Below are positions 35,640-48,124 of a stretch of DNA of 64,000 nt, in pieces (positions within the stretch are counted from its first letter, which is position 1; every line of letters begins with the position of its first letter). The notes under the pieces were generated by a model. The model had not been told where the DNA came from. It was given only the letters and a program-made list of their open reading frames with translations, and did no database searches. The stretch is from Cavia porcellus (Eukaryota > Chordata > Mammalia > Rodentia > Caviidae): NCBI RefSeq assembly GCF_034190915.1, contig NW_026947506.1, positions 15,251,501 through 15,315,500 of the forward strand. Reading direction: 5' to 3'. A program made the position numbers and the translations under genes.

Positions 35640-36385
35640 GATTCACAGGAAGTAAATAGATTAGACAAGCTGACCACAGCAGCTCCAAATATGAATGATA
35701 CATTCAAGAAAAATACAGAATTCTCAAGGTGATATCAGGTAGAATTACCTGAAATAAAAATTCCTAACTCCAGAAATGAGCAATGTAAAGATACTCTGAT
35801 TGAAATCCACGATATGGTAAACTATTCAGTAGTTTTCAAATAGACAACAAAAGAAAGAGAAGAAAAGATAACACTAAACAACACTAAACATCAATTAATG
35901 CAATCTGAGTTCAAAAAAAACTAGAAAATAACATGGCACTAATAATATGTTTATAAAAATCATAGTGGAAAATTTTGCAAACATCAAAAAAATGTTAAAA
36001 GTAGAAATGAGGATTAGATAATATACTAACACTATAATGAAAAAACTCACCTAGGTATATCTTTATTAAATTTTCTCCTAGCCAAAAACAACAAACATTT
36101 TAAAGCAGAGTAAAAACAAAAAATCACATAGAAAGTTAAATCAATTAAAATTACAGAGTTTTCAACACAAAACTTAATGGTCAAAAGAATTTGGAGTGAA
36201 GTATTTCAAGCCCTAAAAGTGAGTAACTTCCAACCTAGTTTAAGTTATCCAGCAACTCTATCCTTCAAAATAAATGTAGAATTAAAGGCATTTAATGAAA
36301 AAGACCAACTTAGGAGACATGAATGCTAAACAAGCGGTTCAGGAAATATTCAAGAATATCCCAGAGAGAAACACCAAAATCAATA
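35640..36385 (+). mobile_element. Old L1 ORF1 fragment
   Basis: Plus strand. The frame around 36,120-36,290 reads 'IWSEVFQALKVSNFQPSLSYPATLSFKI', the L1 ORF1 C-terminal domain. The upstream part matches ORF1 only weakly. It is cut by the Tigger transposon, which inserted at a TA. Confidence 0.7.
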
Positions 36386-36904
36386 CAGATATTCCTTGTT
36401 TAATGAACTACTTGTTTTAATTACTGTCTAGACTTACACCAGAGGCACACTCTTTCTGATTTAAGATCAGCCACTTCGAATTGGGACCAATCTTTTTTGT
36501 ACAGTTTTGTGCATATTGTTGACAGAGCCTCTGCATTTTTTGGGTACTCTTTATTACAGTACTGATTTTTTGCTGGTTGTAGTGTATAGCACAGAGATTT
36601 TACGTTCTGTTATATAAAGGACCCTGGAGTTGTAACTGAACTCACATAATGAACAAGTTGGGTTATGACTGGAATTTTAGGTTTCACTTATAACCAAAGT
36701 CTTGAGTTATGACCTAAATGTAGGCTGTAGCTGTAAATACTCACAATGTCAGAAAAGTGTATGTAAGCATTTATAAGCATCAGTCTGAGCTCAGATGCAT
36801 GTTTGTGGACTATTTTGGTTGGCACTTTACATAATTGCTATGACTGCTATTATCAAAATGGCCTCAAAAAACTGGAAAAGAAGCTAAGGAAGAAAAGAAA
36901 GACA

Positions 36905-37031
36905 GGGCTGGGGATTTAGCTGAGCGGCATAAGTGCCTGCCTTGCAGTGCGCAGTGGTGAGTTTGATCCCTGGTACTGGAAAAAGAAAAAAAAAAAGAGG
37001 AGAGGGAGAGGGAGAGGGAGAGGGAGAGGGA

Positions 37032-37080
<49 letters not shown>
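36905..37080 (+). mobile_element. ID SINE with an expanded GGGAGA/GA tail
   Basis: ID head and B box (36,905-36,980) followed by AAGAGGAGA, then (GGGAGA)n and (GA)n to about 37,078. Flanks GAAAAGAAAGACA (36,892-36,904) and GAAAAGGAAGACA (37,081-37,093) are target-site duplications enclosing both SINE and microsatellite. Confidence 0.85.
36997..37078 (+). repeat. (GGGAGA)n/(GA)n microsatellite
   Basis: About seven GGGAGA units followed by about 20 GA units, grown from the SINE tail. It makes spurious open frames of Arg/Glu and Ser/Leu. Confidence 0.95.
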
Positions 37081-37081
<1 letters not shown>

Positions 37082-37368
37082 AAAAGGAAGACAAGGAAAG
37101 AAATCACAATAAAAAAGAAGCAAACTGTGGAGAAAAGTTGCATTTGTGTGCTCAATCTTGCTAGTATATATGGCATGTCAAAATCCACCTTCTTGACAAT
37201 CTTATGGAGAACATATTAGTATAAGGAAGACAGTATTGCTAAAGTTGTTACTCAGATTATTAAGTCATAATCAACAATGTTAGACTTGGTGGAAAGCCAA
37301 TTACTACTTTGGAAAAATGACAGGTTATTATCTATCTGAGTTTATGATTTTTGAAAAAGCTAGAGCTA

Positions 37369-37456
37369 GGGGCTGGGAATTTAGCTTAGTGGCATAAGCA
37401 CCTGCCTTGCAAGCAGGCGGTCGTGAGTTCGATCCCCAGTACCGATAAAAAAAAAA
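37369..37456 (+). mobile_element. ID-type SINE
   Basis: Complete ID with flanking duplicates GAAAAAGCTAGAGCTA (37,353-37,368) and GAAAAAGCTAGGGCTA (37,457-37,472). Inserted in Tigger. Confidence 0.92.
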
Positions 37457-39825
37457 GAAAAAGCTAGGGCTATAAATTCAGACCTTGCAAAGGAAAATCT
37501 GTTAAAGAGTGATAATGATGAAAGATTTCATGCCAGTAGGGGATGGTTTCACAATTATAAAGTGAGAATAAGAGATCACAGAATAACTAGGCATGGTAAG
37601 GCACCCAGTGTTGATGGAAGGGCTGCTGAAAATTACATACAATACTTCAAAATGATGACCCAGAGAAATGGTTTTTGCACTCAAGTTTTCAACTGTGATA
37701 AGTTGGCCTTTTCTGGAAGAAAATGCCCAAGAAAATATACATTACATGGGAAGAAAATAAAATGCCAGGCCACAAGGTGGCTAGCCTTATTGCTATGTTC
37801 TAATGTGAGGGGTGACCTCAAGATAATGTTTACCACTCTATTACCTTAGAGTAAATGTTCAGAAAACAAAGTCATAAAGAATAGGCTGCGGGTTATTTGG
37901 AGGCCTAACACAGGAGCCTGGGTAATAAGAGTATTTTCTCTTCTGTGGATCAGGAAGGTCATCTGTCCCTCTGTTAAGAAAAATCTAAAGTACAAAAAAA
38001 TCTAATGCTCATGGCTTTCATCATGTACAATGCTCCTGTTCATATATGAGATTCGGGAGATTTGAGTGAAGAATTCCCATGACTCTCAATAGAATTCCTC
38101 TCAAATACTCTCTTCTACTGCAACCTATGGACCAGCAGGTTAACTTTAAGAAGCTATACACCAAAGAAACCGTTCCTGGAATGCTTCCAGATAGTCAGAA
38201 TACAGATTTAACTCTTATTCTGGTAGGAACATTACAACAACATCCTTTCTCTAAAAGGACACTGAGATCTACCTGGGAGAGAGTCTAGTCTAAAATTATA
38301 CAGGAGAGAGACTTTGAAAACTGCATAGAAGAGCCTGAGCCTTCAATTCATACTGTAGTTGATGACACTGTCAGGATAGGAGAGTCCATAGGCTTGCAAG
38401 TAAACAGTGGTGTTGTTGAGGAATTGGTGGAGGAATTCTCAGAGGAATTGTCTATAGAGGATCTTCAGCAACTTCAGGCTAAGCAACAGGAAATTGCAGC
38501 TAATTAGCTTTCTAAAAAGGAGAAGAATCAACAATCAACATAGCAAAATTCTGAAATAAAGACAATCCTGAAAAATTGGACAGTTAAAAACATTTGGAGA
38601 GAAGACCCACCTAGAGAAAAAGCCGATCATTGCATTCACTTACTTAATTACAATATCATGTGATAATATAGAAAAGCACTAAAGATAAGACAAAAATGGA
38701 CAACTTTAGACTAATTGTTAGTTCTGAAAAGGCTGAGACCTAGTGAGCCAGAAGCAGGTCCTAGTGGGCTAGGGCCTGTCCCACGGAGAGAAAGGACACC
38801 AGATAGCTAGATTGCTGAGGTTCTTTTGGAAGGAGACTACCCTTCCAAACAATTCCAGCTTCCATTTCATACTGCCTTCCTGAAAGCCAAAAATGTCAAC
38901 TTGAATGGTGAAAATACAGCATGAAATTGTTGTTTATGGTAAATGAGGTACATTTTATAAGTTTTTGGTGAACAGACTAGGAAAATTAGTGGTTTTTCTG
39001 GTAAATTAAACACATCATACAATACTTTTTGTTATGAAAACGTTAGTTAAGGGGTGCTTTGGGAGGTTCAGAATGCATTTACACCTATTTCCATTATTTC
39101 TTATGGGAATAATAGTTCTGACTTACAACCAACGTGAGTTTAACCAGACCTCATGAATGAATTGTGCTCAATGTCAAGGGTCCACTGTATATCACAGTAC
39201 TGTACATTAAGATTTATGCAAAATAAAAGCAAATTCACCAAGTTGGAATTTCTTAAGACTATTTCTTTTCTCAGAATATTTTAAGGCATATACTATACAC
39301 ATTTCCTCCTTTAATTATCCTTTCATTTAATAACTTAATCACAGGAACATGACTCAGTTGTTAAAAGAAATTCCTGCAGCTTATTATATGTTAGGCACAT
39401 TCTCTAAGCCTGTTGTACATATAAACACAGTTTTCATGAAAAGACAAATGTCTTCAACGTATGTATTATTTCTGTAATGTATGGTGCTGGGAAAAAATAA
39501 CCCAGCTTATGGTTTTTGAATATTCAGAAAAAACAAACAAAAATATATTTTGCCTAGTCTGATGCAGAGAGGAGTGACCTGGAGCATAGTCTTATGAAAC
39601 CTGTCAGTTACATATGATAAAAGCAGGATACCACAGTCAAAGGGTCAAAAAATTTATCAGTAAATTCTTTTAACTAGGTTCACTTCTAACTACTGTTTGT
39701 TCTTACAGTTCCTCAAGTAATAATAAAACTGATTAATTTGTAGTTAAATAAATGCTGGGATATAAAAAACTCTTTAGAAGTGATTTTACCTTTGAAACTT
39801 TTTGCTATGTAAAACTCTCATTATA

Positions 39826-39938
39826 GGGGCTGGGGATTTAGCTTAGTGGCATAATTGCCTGCCTTGCAAGCAGGAAGTCGTGAGTTCAATCCCTGGTACC
39901 GATAAAAGTGAAAAAGACAAAAAAACAAAACAAAACAA
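39826..39938 (+). mobile_element. ID-type SINE
   Basis: ID head, B box, GATAAAAGTGAAAAAGAC and (AAAAC)n tail, flanked by AAAACTCTCATTATA at 39,811-39,825 and 39,939-39,953. Confidence 0.93.
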
Positions 39939-40159
39939 AAAACTCTCATTATATGGGTGCTCATATTTTCTTATGGTTTATATATACACTTTAGGATAAC
40001 ATAAAACAATTGAAAAATTAGTTATTACTTCTATTCCTGGTTCTGTAATTATTTTATATTTTTAGCTTCTGTCTTACATTCCAGATCAGTAAGCTCCTTT
40101 ACTACACACATTCTGTATCTTTATATCCTCCAAAGTATTTACTGCAAAGATGGACAGAG

Positions 40160-40980
40160 TAGTGGCTCCATTTTGCTGAAAAAGACATAGGTTAAAAAAA
40201 AGAGGAACATTAGAAAATGATGGAAACCTGAATGAACAATATGGGAAAGAACGACAATGCATTAAACAGATTCAAAGAGATATTCAGGAAATTTAAAACT
40301 CCATTAAGAGCTGGCAAAATGATTGACAGAAACTAAAGATAGATTTCCAGGTCTTGAAGACAGGACTGTAGCTAATGATCACAAAAGGAAAGATCTCTTA
40401 GAAACAACCCAAATGCCCAACTACTGAAGAATGGATAAAAAAGATTTTTTCATATAATAGATTACTACTGAGCCATAAACAATGATAAACTTGAGACGTT
40501 TATAGGTAAATGGATAAAACCTGAGACCATACTGATAAGTGCAATAAATCACATGTGTAAACATCATATTGTCTCACTAGTGTGACAAACTGAACAAGTA
40601 AATGAGATCCAAAATGTACAACAGATGCTGTAAAATGGGAAGAAACTGCTCAAAAGAAAAGAGAAACAGATGGAAAGAAAGAGTAAAGGAAGTTAGAAAA
40701 AAGGAACACACACACGATAGTTAAGACAGTCGTACAACTAGTTTCTCTTTAATTCATTGAAAAGAAAGAATTGTTGTAATATTGTTTGAACAATATTTCA
40801 TGCCTATTTTCTTGTACTTTGAGTAACTACAATGAAGATAAAAGTATACAATATATTAATTACTGTTATTCTCCTATTAGCTAGATTTGAAACTATTTTA
40901 TTTTATTTCTATTTGAATAAAAATAAAATAAAAATATATGTATCCCTTTTTGATAACTCAGTCTTGAATGTCAGTCTCTG
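40160..40980 (+). mobile_element. Internally deleted L1 (ORF1 to ORF2 end to 3' UTR)
   Basis: ORF1 coiled-coil sequence ('gatattcaggaaatttaaaactccattaag') runs to about 40,405, then switches within 'aaacaacccaaatgcccaactac' to the ORF2 C-terminal region ('tgaagaatggataaaaaa') and the 3' UTR. Most of ORF1 and ORF2 is missing at the junction. Confidence 0.8.
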
Positions 40981-41825
40981 CTATGAGAAGATATAACTTT
41001 GAGAAAGCAAAGAAGACCAAAGAAAACTTACCAAAAAATATGCACAGGGAAAATGGAAAGATAAACTAGCTGAATCAGGTATCTCAGAGCCTAAAATGAT
41101 CAAACAAGTTACAAAAACTTTCAAGGAGAGAGTCCCTTTCTTGCCAGATAACAAAACAGGCTAAGAACAAAGATCTTCAAGCACTGGCTCTAGCATGCCT
41201 ACCTTACTCCAACAAGGTACTTTTCTATCTTGTTTCTCTCCTTCCAAAACTTATTGGTTTCTACTTCTGAACTTTTATCTGTGATTCTTTATTGAAGTGA
41301 AGTTTACAAACCTTAAATAAGGCCTAACCTCACCAGACCTGACACTACTGAGCCATCTTTCCATGGCACCTCAATTGTTCTTTGGTCCAAGGGCTGAATT
41401 TTGAACAGAGAACAACTGTAGCCTAGTTTCTTGAAGGTTTGTCTTACTTTCCAAACTCAAGTGTGCACTGATTTCTGAACACCAAGAAATTCTCTCAGCA
41501 AAGAGTTGTCACAAATTTTAATACTGACACCACCTAGGATTAACATAATTCTGGCATTTTCAGAGCCCAATAGGTCAAGTGTAGATTACAGTCCAAAGTA
41601 TGTGATGTTCGATTTTATCATGCATCATCATCCTGCAGTAATCAAAGGGAAGCACACTGATTCACTCTACAAACTAAAATGAAGGTACTGCCTCACAGAA
41701 CTTATAATAAAAATAGATGGGCATTTCTACTGTTTGGGATGGTCTGATAAGTTTTAGAGTTTATATTCCAAAATGTGGGAAAGTGGCTATTATTTTTGTT
41801 TTAAATCTTGAAAAAAATACGGTTG
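40981..41825. other. Intron 1 (part), nothing recognised
   Basis: AT-rich, no repeat or coding signature recognised. Confidence 0.4.
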
Positions 41826-41827
41826 AT

Positions 41828-41930
41828 TTTTTTTTTTTTTATTTTTACCATTTATTTTTACCAAGAATCAAACTTAGGACCTTGCAAATGTCAGGCAGGA
41901 GGTTGTGCCCCTAAGCTACATTCCTGGTCC
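41828..41930 (-). mobile_element. Older ID-like SINE
   Basis: T-run, then 'accaagaatcaaacttagg' and 'cctaagctacattcctgg', a diverged reversed ID. Confidence 0.7.
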
Positions 41931-42179
41931 TATAATTTCTGTTTTTTACCTTTACTTTTACAAAAAATGAATAAAAAGTAATTTCCATTTTAACATAGAA
42001 CCAATATGATATTTTATAAGAAATAATCAAAATTTATACACAGATGTCTAGGGCAGAATGTAAAATGTATTCCACACTTAATGCACATATTATCAATGGA
42101 CAAAAACTGCAACTTTCTAGATATGAAATTTATAGATATTTATTTTAATCAAGCACTGTGATTTGTTAAACTGAAGAGA

Positions 42180-42895
42180 TTAGAAAACCCCCACTTTTTT
42201 ATAAATAAATGGGCACAGCTTGAGACCATACTCATATGTGAAATAAATCAAACTCACATGTATAAATACCAAATAGTTTCCCTAGTGTAAGAAATGGTAA
42301 GAATACATAAAAATATGTGGTAAACATGATTCCCCATTATATTGCTTTGAAGCCTTATAATGTTTTCATTCATAAATTGAAATGGTTCTATTCTGGGTTG
42401 TTTGATTTTATTGTTTATGATGGTATGAGCAGTTACTTTGAAGAAAACAAGACAATATAATAGCTAGTGCTGATATAATATCATCTTATTTTGAAGTCCC
42501 ATGAAGCTTTTGTTCTTCTCTCTCCATCGGTTTATCATGTTGTCTATTGGATTTTATTATATGTAATAGTATAAACAAAATTTTTATAGACAAGGAGATA
42601 ATATAGAAATATTGTTCATTTTCTGTTACTTGGTTCTATTATACCGTGTAATACTTTCATTCTCTTGAATGGATTTACATTGTCATGTTGTGTTTGATGC
42701 TATAATATACAAAGTTATACTCAAATATTTCAAGGAAAGAGACACTATGGAAGCTAATGCTTATGTCGGGTTATCTTGTGGTAAAACACTATGTTGCTTA
42801 AATTGTTCTGTTCTGACCTGTGTTATTATGTTTTATGTCCTCTTTTATCTTAATCTCCTTCTTTCTTTTAATTTTTTTAATTAAAATAAAACCCA
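42180..42895 (+). mobile_element. L1 3' end
   Basis: Starts in the ORF2 C-terminus ('ataaatgggcacagcttgagacc', as at 5,240) and runs through the 3' UTR to an A-rich tail at about 42,893. Confidence 0.88.
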
Positions 42896-42899
42896 CTTT

Positions 42900-43015
42900 A
42901 GCTGAGCTTGGTGATCCAAATCTATAATCACTTCTCTCTGGGGGCCTGAGGCAAAAGGTCTACAGAGTCCAACCTCAGCATCTACAAACAATAAGATCCA
43001 GCCCAAAAACTAATA
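42900..43015 (+). mobile_element. B1-type SINE (diverged)
   Basis: 'gctgagcttggtgatccaaatctataatca' with 'ctgggggcctgaggcaaaagg', the 7SL-derived B1 pattern. Confidence 0.6.
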
Positions 43016-43019
43016 TAAG

Positions 43020-45660
43020 ATTTATGTGATCACAGTAATTGTTCTGTTTTATCCTGACTGTTCACCTATAACATTTATATAAAATTATCTAATTTTTTAA
43101 ACCACAAAGATATAATTTTCTAATTTCCAATTTTCCCTCACAATCTGGTGAACTGACCAGCATAAAAAGAAGACTTATTATTTTAACATTTTCAAAATTC
43201 CTATCTTTCCTTCAGGCCTGATATTTTACCCATATTCTACCCAAGTCAGCCTACATCACAGCATTTAATGTCAAAGTCATAACATTCTGATTTCAAGGAA
43301 AAATTTTCTGTTTCAGGAGTTGAATTTTACCAATTTCTATCATTGTCTCTTTTCCCAAATAGTATTCACTGCCCTGTGCTCTTCTAGCACAGACAATCCT
43401 TTTAAGCTTACCTATTACTGTGCTTGTAGGCCAGAATTTGTGTCTCTACCCCTCCGGCAGTACTGCTTTAATACAAAGTCCTGACTTATCCAAGATTTCA
43501 TTTTCTAAAACAATGTCTACAAACCATTCATGGAAAAGAGTGATTATATGAGCAATTCCATGGCTCTCTCTACTAGCATCCAAATCACATACACATGAAA
43601 ATGCCCTACTGCAGATTCTAATCCAGTCTTGGCACAATCACCTGGCTCCTGTACATTCACCATTTCCAGGACTGAGGGTCTCCCAGGGTCCTTCCAATAT
43701 GGCCTTCAATCTACTGCTGAGTCAGCTCTGTGCATTCTGACCCGTCTTCATTTCTTCATCCTCCACCCCTTCACACCAGGAATTATAAGAGATGAATTGA
43801 ATGTGGCACTGTGGTGCCTGAAGAGCAATTCAGGGTATGAAAAAACTGTAGCAGGTGAGAGGACACTTTTAGTTGTGAACAAAAAAGAGAAAAAAGTACA
43901 TTGATAAGATCAATATTGATCTCAGCGGTGTACTGGTATCATCAATACTGATCCCATCATGAGGTGTAAAATGGGGCCAACAGGTGCTTAAGAACAGACA
44001 TAAATCAAAATGCTTGTTTTACTGATTCCCATATCGACTTTTTTTTTGGTGAGCTTGGATTAGGGAATGTCTCAATGATAATATATATATACTTCAATGA
44101 TAATATATACTCAATGATAATATATACCACAATATTTGGCTCAGATCACATCAAAATTAAATCCTGAGCAGAAAATCCTGAGCAAAGCAACAATCCACCC
44201 AATAGAACTTGAACCTTCTCACTCTGAACAGATAAGGAAGGAGCTATGGGGGACAAAAAGACCTTTTCTCACTGAAGACTGTTTCATTGTGACTTCACAG
44301 TTGCCCAATGTAAAACTGATAACATCAACCATGCCATAAGTGGTTACTTCTGCTTTCTCATTTTAGAAAAATTTTGCTATCACAGGCTAAGACTTCCACT
44401 CTTCACAGAACAGAGTTATTCTTTAAGTTAAATGTTCAATAATTGGTCTTTGAAAATTCAAAGAAATGTTAAAAACATGTTTTAGGGACTCACAAACAGC
44501 AGACTACACTGTCTATGAGATGATTCAAAATTACACAGACATTGGCCCCTCATATGTACAAGGAGCTACCTTGGCAAGAACCCTCACTCAGGTTATTCAT
44601 GCACAGCCTAGAGGAAAGGGGGAAAAAAGGTTACTTGTTTCAGCTGTAGAAGATGGGAACATTTTGCCCAAAATTGCTGTGATGTACCTATAAGGGCAAC
44701 ATAGTCATTATCTGTCTCTTCAACAAAACCTTCTAGAATCTGTCCAAAGTGTAGATGAGGATATCATTGGGCAAATGAGTATAAATCTAAAATTAGTTGT
44801 ATCTGCTGAGATTCAAAACAAAATGAAGACAAAATGATGAAAATTTAGGTTTCAGCACAGATGAAATGGTATTATGGCATTATAACAAGCACTAAAAAAT
44901 AGAACTTTAAAACTTAGTGATTATTTTTTTCCTTAGAGATAAGTGCCCTCCTGAAACCTGGGGCATGTACAACTTTCCCCACCTCTCCTCAACCCAGAAA
45001 ATAAATAAAACATGTAGATGATAACACCAGGAAGTACAGAAGTCCAGTTTCCTTTCCAGAAGAAAGGGAACTATGAGCTAAAGATGATTGGAAGTGATAA
45101 AGCAAATATAGAAATTTGTGTTACTTCTATGTTCCCCACACATCATTCTTTACACTAAAATACCTTTGCCTACCTTCAAAAAGAGAGATTGTGACTTGAG
45201 AAAAATAGACTGCTCCATCTCCTCACAGATACCTTGGAGCAAATCCATTCTTATTCTGAACTAAATAGATTCCTTTAATTTGTTCAGTAGCGAGCAGATG
45301 AAAATGAGCCTGTTAGTCTGGTAGGCCAGTGATTGTTCAATAGTTCTATTAATGAGCAACTTGTTTTTGTGCACTAATCTTGTCTTTTTCCTCATGTAGT
45401 TGATAATTTTTGTTTTAGTACTTTAGTGACAGAGCAAAATGAGATCAATATATTAAGTCCGTAACCAGATTTAATGAAATTCGTTTTGCTTTGTGTTGCT
45501 TAAGCATTGACTACAGGAAAGCGCATGAATTGAATTGGTGCAATTACAGTAAGGCTTGGATGATCAAGCTTCTCAGAGTGTGCATGTTCTAGAAAACATT
45601 TCAATCAGACTGTTATATAAAATATTAATTTTGATAGTATGTGCTTCAATTGATTACTTA
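43020..45660. other. Intron 1 (part), nothing recognised
   Basis: No gene or repeat family recognised. A short triplicated 'caatgataatatata' occurs at 44,073-44,128. Confidence 0.4.
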
Positions 45661-45667
45661 AAAATAC

Positions 45668-45920
45668 AGTAATACCTCAGTTCTCAAATTCTTCTGTTTG
45701 AAAACAATTCCATTTGCAAACAAAAGTGTTCAGCAAAATTTTGCTTCTGTTCACAAACTCCACACTAGGTGACAAACAGGACCATGGCCATCCTCCCCAC
45801 ACAAACACAAACAGCCGTCATCCACAAAACTGTAAAACAATCTAAGGTCATAGCTAAGGTAACCATTGTACAGTGTTTGACATTTGTATTCTTGGTTTTC
45901 ACTCCAAATACTTCATTTCC
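45668..45920 (+). mobile_element. Possible pogo/Tigger-type element end
   Basis: 'TA|CAGTAATACCTCAGTTCTCAA' resembles the 'CAGTAATACCTCGGTTCTCGAA' style ends of some Tigger-like elements. No right end was found. Confidence 0.35.
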
Positions 45921-45934
45921 TATTCTTTAAAAAA

Positions 45935-46100
45935 TGAGAGATGGTCATGGTGACACATGCCTGTAATTCTAGCACTTGGGAGGTTAAGGCAGGATTGTTG
46001 TGAGTTCAAGGACAGTCTGGGGTGCATGGTGAGTGAAAGGCCACTCTGAACTTCATAGTGAACCTAGTCTCAAAACAAAAACAAAAACAAAAAACCCAAA
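45935..46100 (+). mobile_element. B1-type SINE
   Basis: 'tggtgacacatgcctgtaattctagcacttggg' through 'gtgagttcaaggacagtctgg' to an (AAAAC)n tail. Confidence 0.85.
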
Positions 46101-46559
46101 AGCTAATAAATAATTAATGAATGGAGCAAAAAGATGGTGCTACATACATGCAAATGCAGTATACTGGGCATGTAAAGCAAAGGGATCACAATTTCAAGTT
46201 TAAAATAAATAATTTAGCACGATTTTGTACTGTTAGGCTGATGTAGTAAATAGCACAACTTCACTACAATAGAAACAGTTAAATCATTAATACACAGGTA
46301 AATTATTAGAATTCCAAATTTTAACAAATTTTGAAAATGCAAAGTATAGATAATTCATTCTAATTCATTTATTAATATTCATGTACTAGATATTAAATAT
46401 ATTTAGATCATCTCCAAAATAGTTATGTTTCCAAATAGGCAAATTTTACAAAAATTCTGTTAGAACATAAAATCATCCTCCATTTATAAAATATAAATAC
46501 TGTCTTAATGGGAATAAAGAAAAATGAGAAATTCTAGGGAATGAATAGCACAATATTTG

Positions 46560-46665
46560 CTTTCTTTTTTTTTCCATGTAGGGTCAGGGGAGGTAATCCA
46601 GGACCTCAGCATCACTAACCCCGTGCTCTACAACTGAACTACTTTTCGGTCACTCATGTGTTTCT
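46560..46665 (-). mobile_element. Old ID-like SINE
   Basis: T-run and 'aggacctcagcatcactaaccccgtgctctacaactgaacta', a reversed tRNA-type SINE. Confidence 0.6.
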
Positions 46666-46974
46666 GATGCAAAATTCTTTCTTCAATAATATCTTGCTTT
46701 CAATACTGCAAAAATCACAAAATGAATTTGGAAATATTTAGAATTAGGTGACCATTTAAGAATGTTGTCAAAATTGAAATAAAAACCATTTTGCTAAAAT
46801 ATAGAGGTTATAAGAAATATGTTTAGCAAAATAGTTCATGAGAAAAGTACAACCATTAGTTAATAAAACTGAAATCAATACTTTGAAAAAGATAACATGA
46901 CAGGTATAATAAGGCAGGTAAAACACAAAACTTCACAATGAAAATGAGAAATATTTGCAAAGACCATTGATAAT

Positions 46975-47100
46975 GTAATTTCTGAGACAGAGTCACAATG
47001 TGGCTAATGCTGGCCATCCAGTTTTTATCCTGTTGCATCAACCTCTAGAATGCTGGAATTACGTATCTGTATCATTGCCCTTGGCTGGTCAAGAATACTG
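46975..47100 (-). mobile_element. B1-type SINE
   Basis: 'gagacagagtcacaatgtggct...gctggccatcc...tgctggaattacgtatc...ggctgg', reversed B1. Confidence 0.75.
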
Positions 47101-47179
47101 TAAAAAAAAAAGTACAATTTAACTGTCATTTAATAAAATTTAGATAGTAGATACATAAATTCTTAGAAATATGTAAAAT

Positions 47180-47420
47180 GCCCACCCAGGATGCTAAGAC
47201 AGAAGATCATCATGAGTTTGAAGCCAGTCTGAACTACACTGGAAGACTCTGTGAAAAAAAAAATTATATATATATATATATATATATATTTGCAATCAGG
47301 AGGCAGAAGGATTGCTGTGAGTTCAAGGACAACCTGAGCTACATAGTGAGCTCAAGTTCAGTCTGAAGTACATGGCAAGACCAATTAAAAAAAAATGTAT
47401 CTATCTATCTATCTATAAAA
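47180..47420 (+). mobile_element. Two B1 pieces with (TA)n and (TATC)n
   Basis: 'catgagtttgaagccagtctgaactacact' and 'gtgagttcaaggacaacctgagctacatag', separated by (TA)n at 47,264-47,289 and ending in (TATC)n at 47,398-47,416. Confidence 0.75.
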
Positions 47421-47629
47421 TTTCAAATACAATACATGAATAAGGTATTTCAGAATCCAACAAATTTCTAAGAAACTAAAGTGACATTTGAAAAGTACCT
47501 TTCATAAATTAATCTCCAAATGGAATTACAAGTGCTTCCATGAAACTGTAACATATAGAACAAGAAGAGAGATGTATAAATACCAATTCCTTATAATGAA
47601 TATATTTGTGATATTTATAAAAGTATACT

Positions 47630-47785
47630 AAGCTGGCCACGGTGATACATGACTATAAACTCAGCACTCTGAACACTAAGGTAGAAAGATCCCCCTAAGT
47701 TGGAAGCCAGTACAGATACATAGTGAAATGAAGTCCAGTTTGCATTACAAAGTGAGACCCTGTCTCCAAAACTCAAATTATATAT
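47630..47785 (+). mobile_element. B1-type SINE
   Basis: 'gctggccacggtgatacatgactataaact' through 'gagaccctgtctcc'. Confidence 0.8.
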
Positions 47786-48081
47786 GTCCATTATACTTTA
47801 AAAAAAAATATGCTCAACTGGGCATGTTCTTCAATGTCTGATAAAAGGGTAAGAAAACTCTGCAGAAATTTTATCAAATAATGCAAACTTTATCTGAAAC
47901 CAGGCAACATATTTAAAAGAAAAGACTATTATGACTATGCATAAAGATTTTCAAACTGGATAAAACATTGAACAGTACCACAAAAGTATTTATTAGAAAA
48001 TAGTTTCTCATCTTAGCAGGAAGCTAAATAAATGGGTCCCTAGCATATTTGATGCCTTAGTCCTAGGCATAATCTGAAGTA

Positions 48082-48082
<1 letters not shown>

Positions 48083-48120
<38 letters not shown>
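48083..48120. repeat. (CA)n microsatellite
   Basis: About 18 CA units. Confidence 0.95.

Positions 48121-48124
<4 letters not shown>

Larger units (their letters stand above)
36386..39187 (+). mobile_element. Tigger (pogo-family) DNA transposon, degenerate
   Basis: Flanked by TA on both sides, with imperfect terminal inverted repeats CAGATATTCCTTG and (reversed right end) CAGTGGACCCTTG. The interior encodes a broken Tigger transposase on the plus strand: helix-turn-helix near 37,080-37,200 ('LASIYGMSKSTFLTIL'), a central part near 37,590-37,850 ('VFNCDKLAF', where Tigger has NCDETGL), and a C-terminal part at 38,100-38,510 ('LLQPMDQQV' and the acidic 'VVEELVEEFSEELSIEDLQQL'). The right arm's 'acttacaaccaacgtgagtttaacc' fits the family. 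Two ID SINEs sit within it. Without them it is about 2.5 kb, near Tigger1 length. Confidence 0.85.

Noticed and set aside
36864..37219. Ser/Leu-rich and Arg/Glu-rich frames
   Set aside because: Translations of the GA/GGGAGA microsatellite.
39826..39900. tRNA-like A and B boxes
   Set aside because: They belong to ID SINEs (with flanking target-site duplications and A-rich tails), not to tRNA genes.
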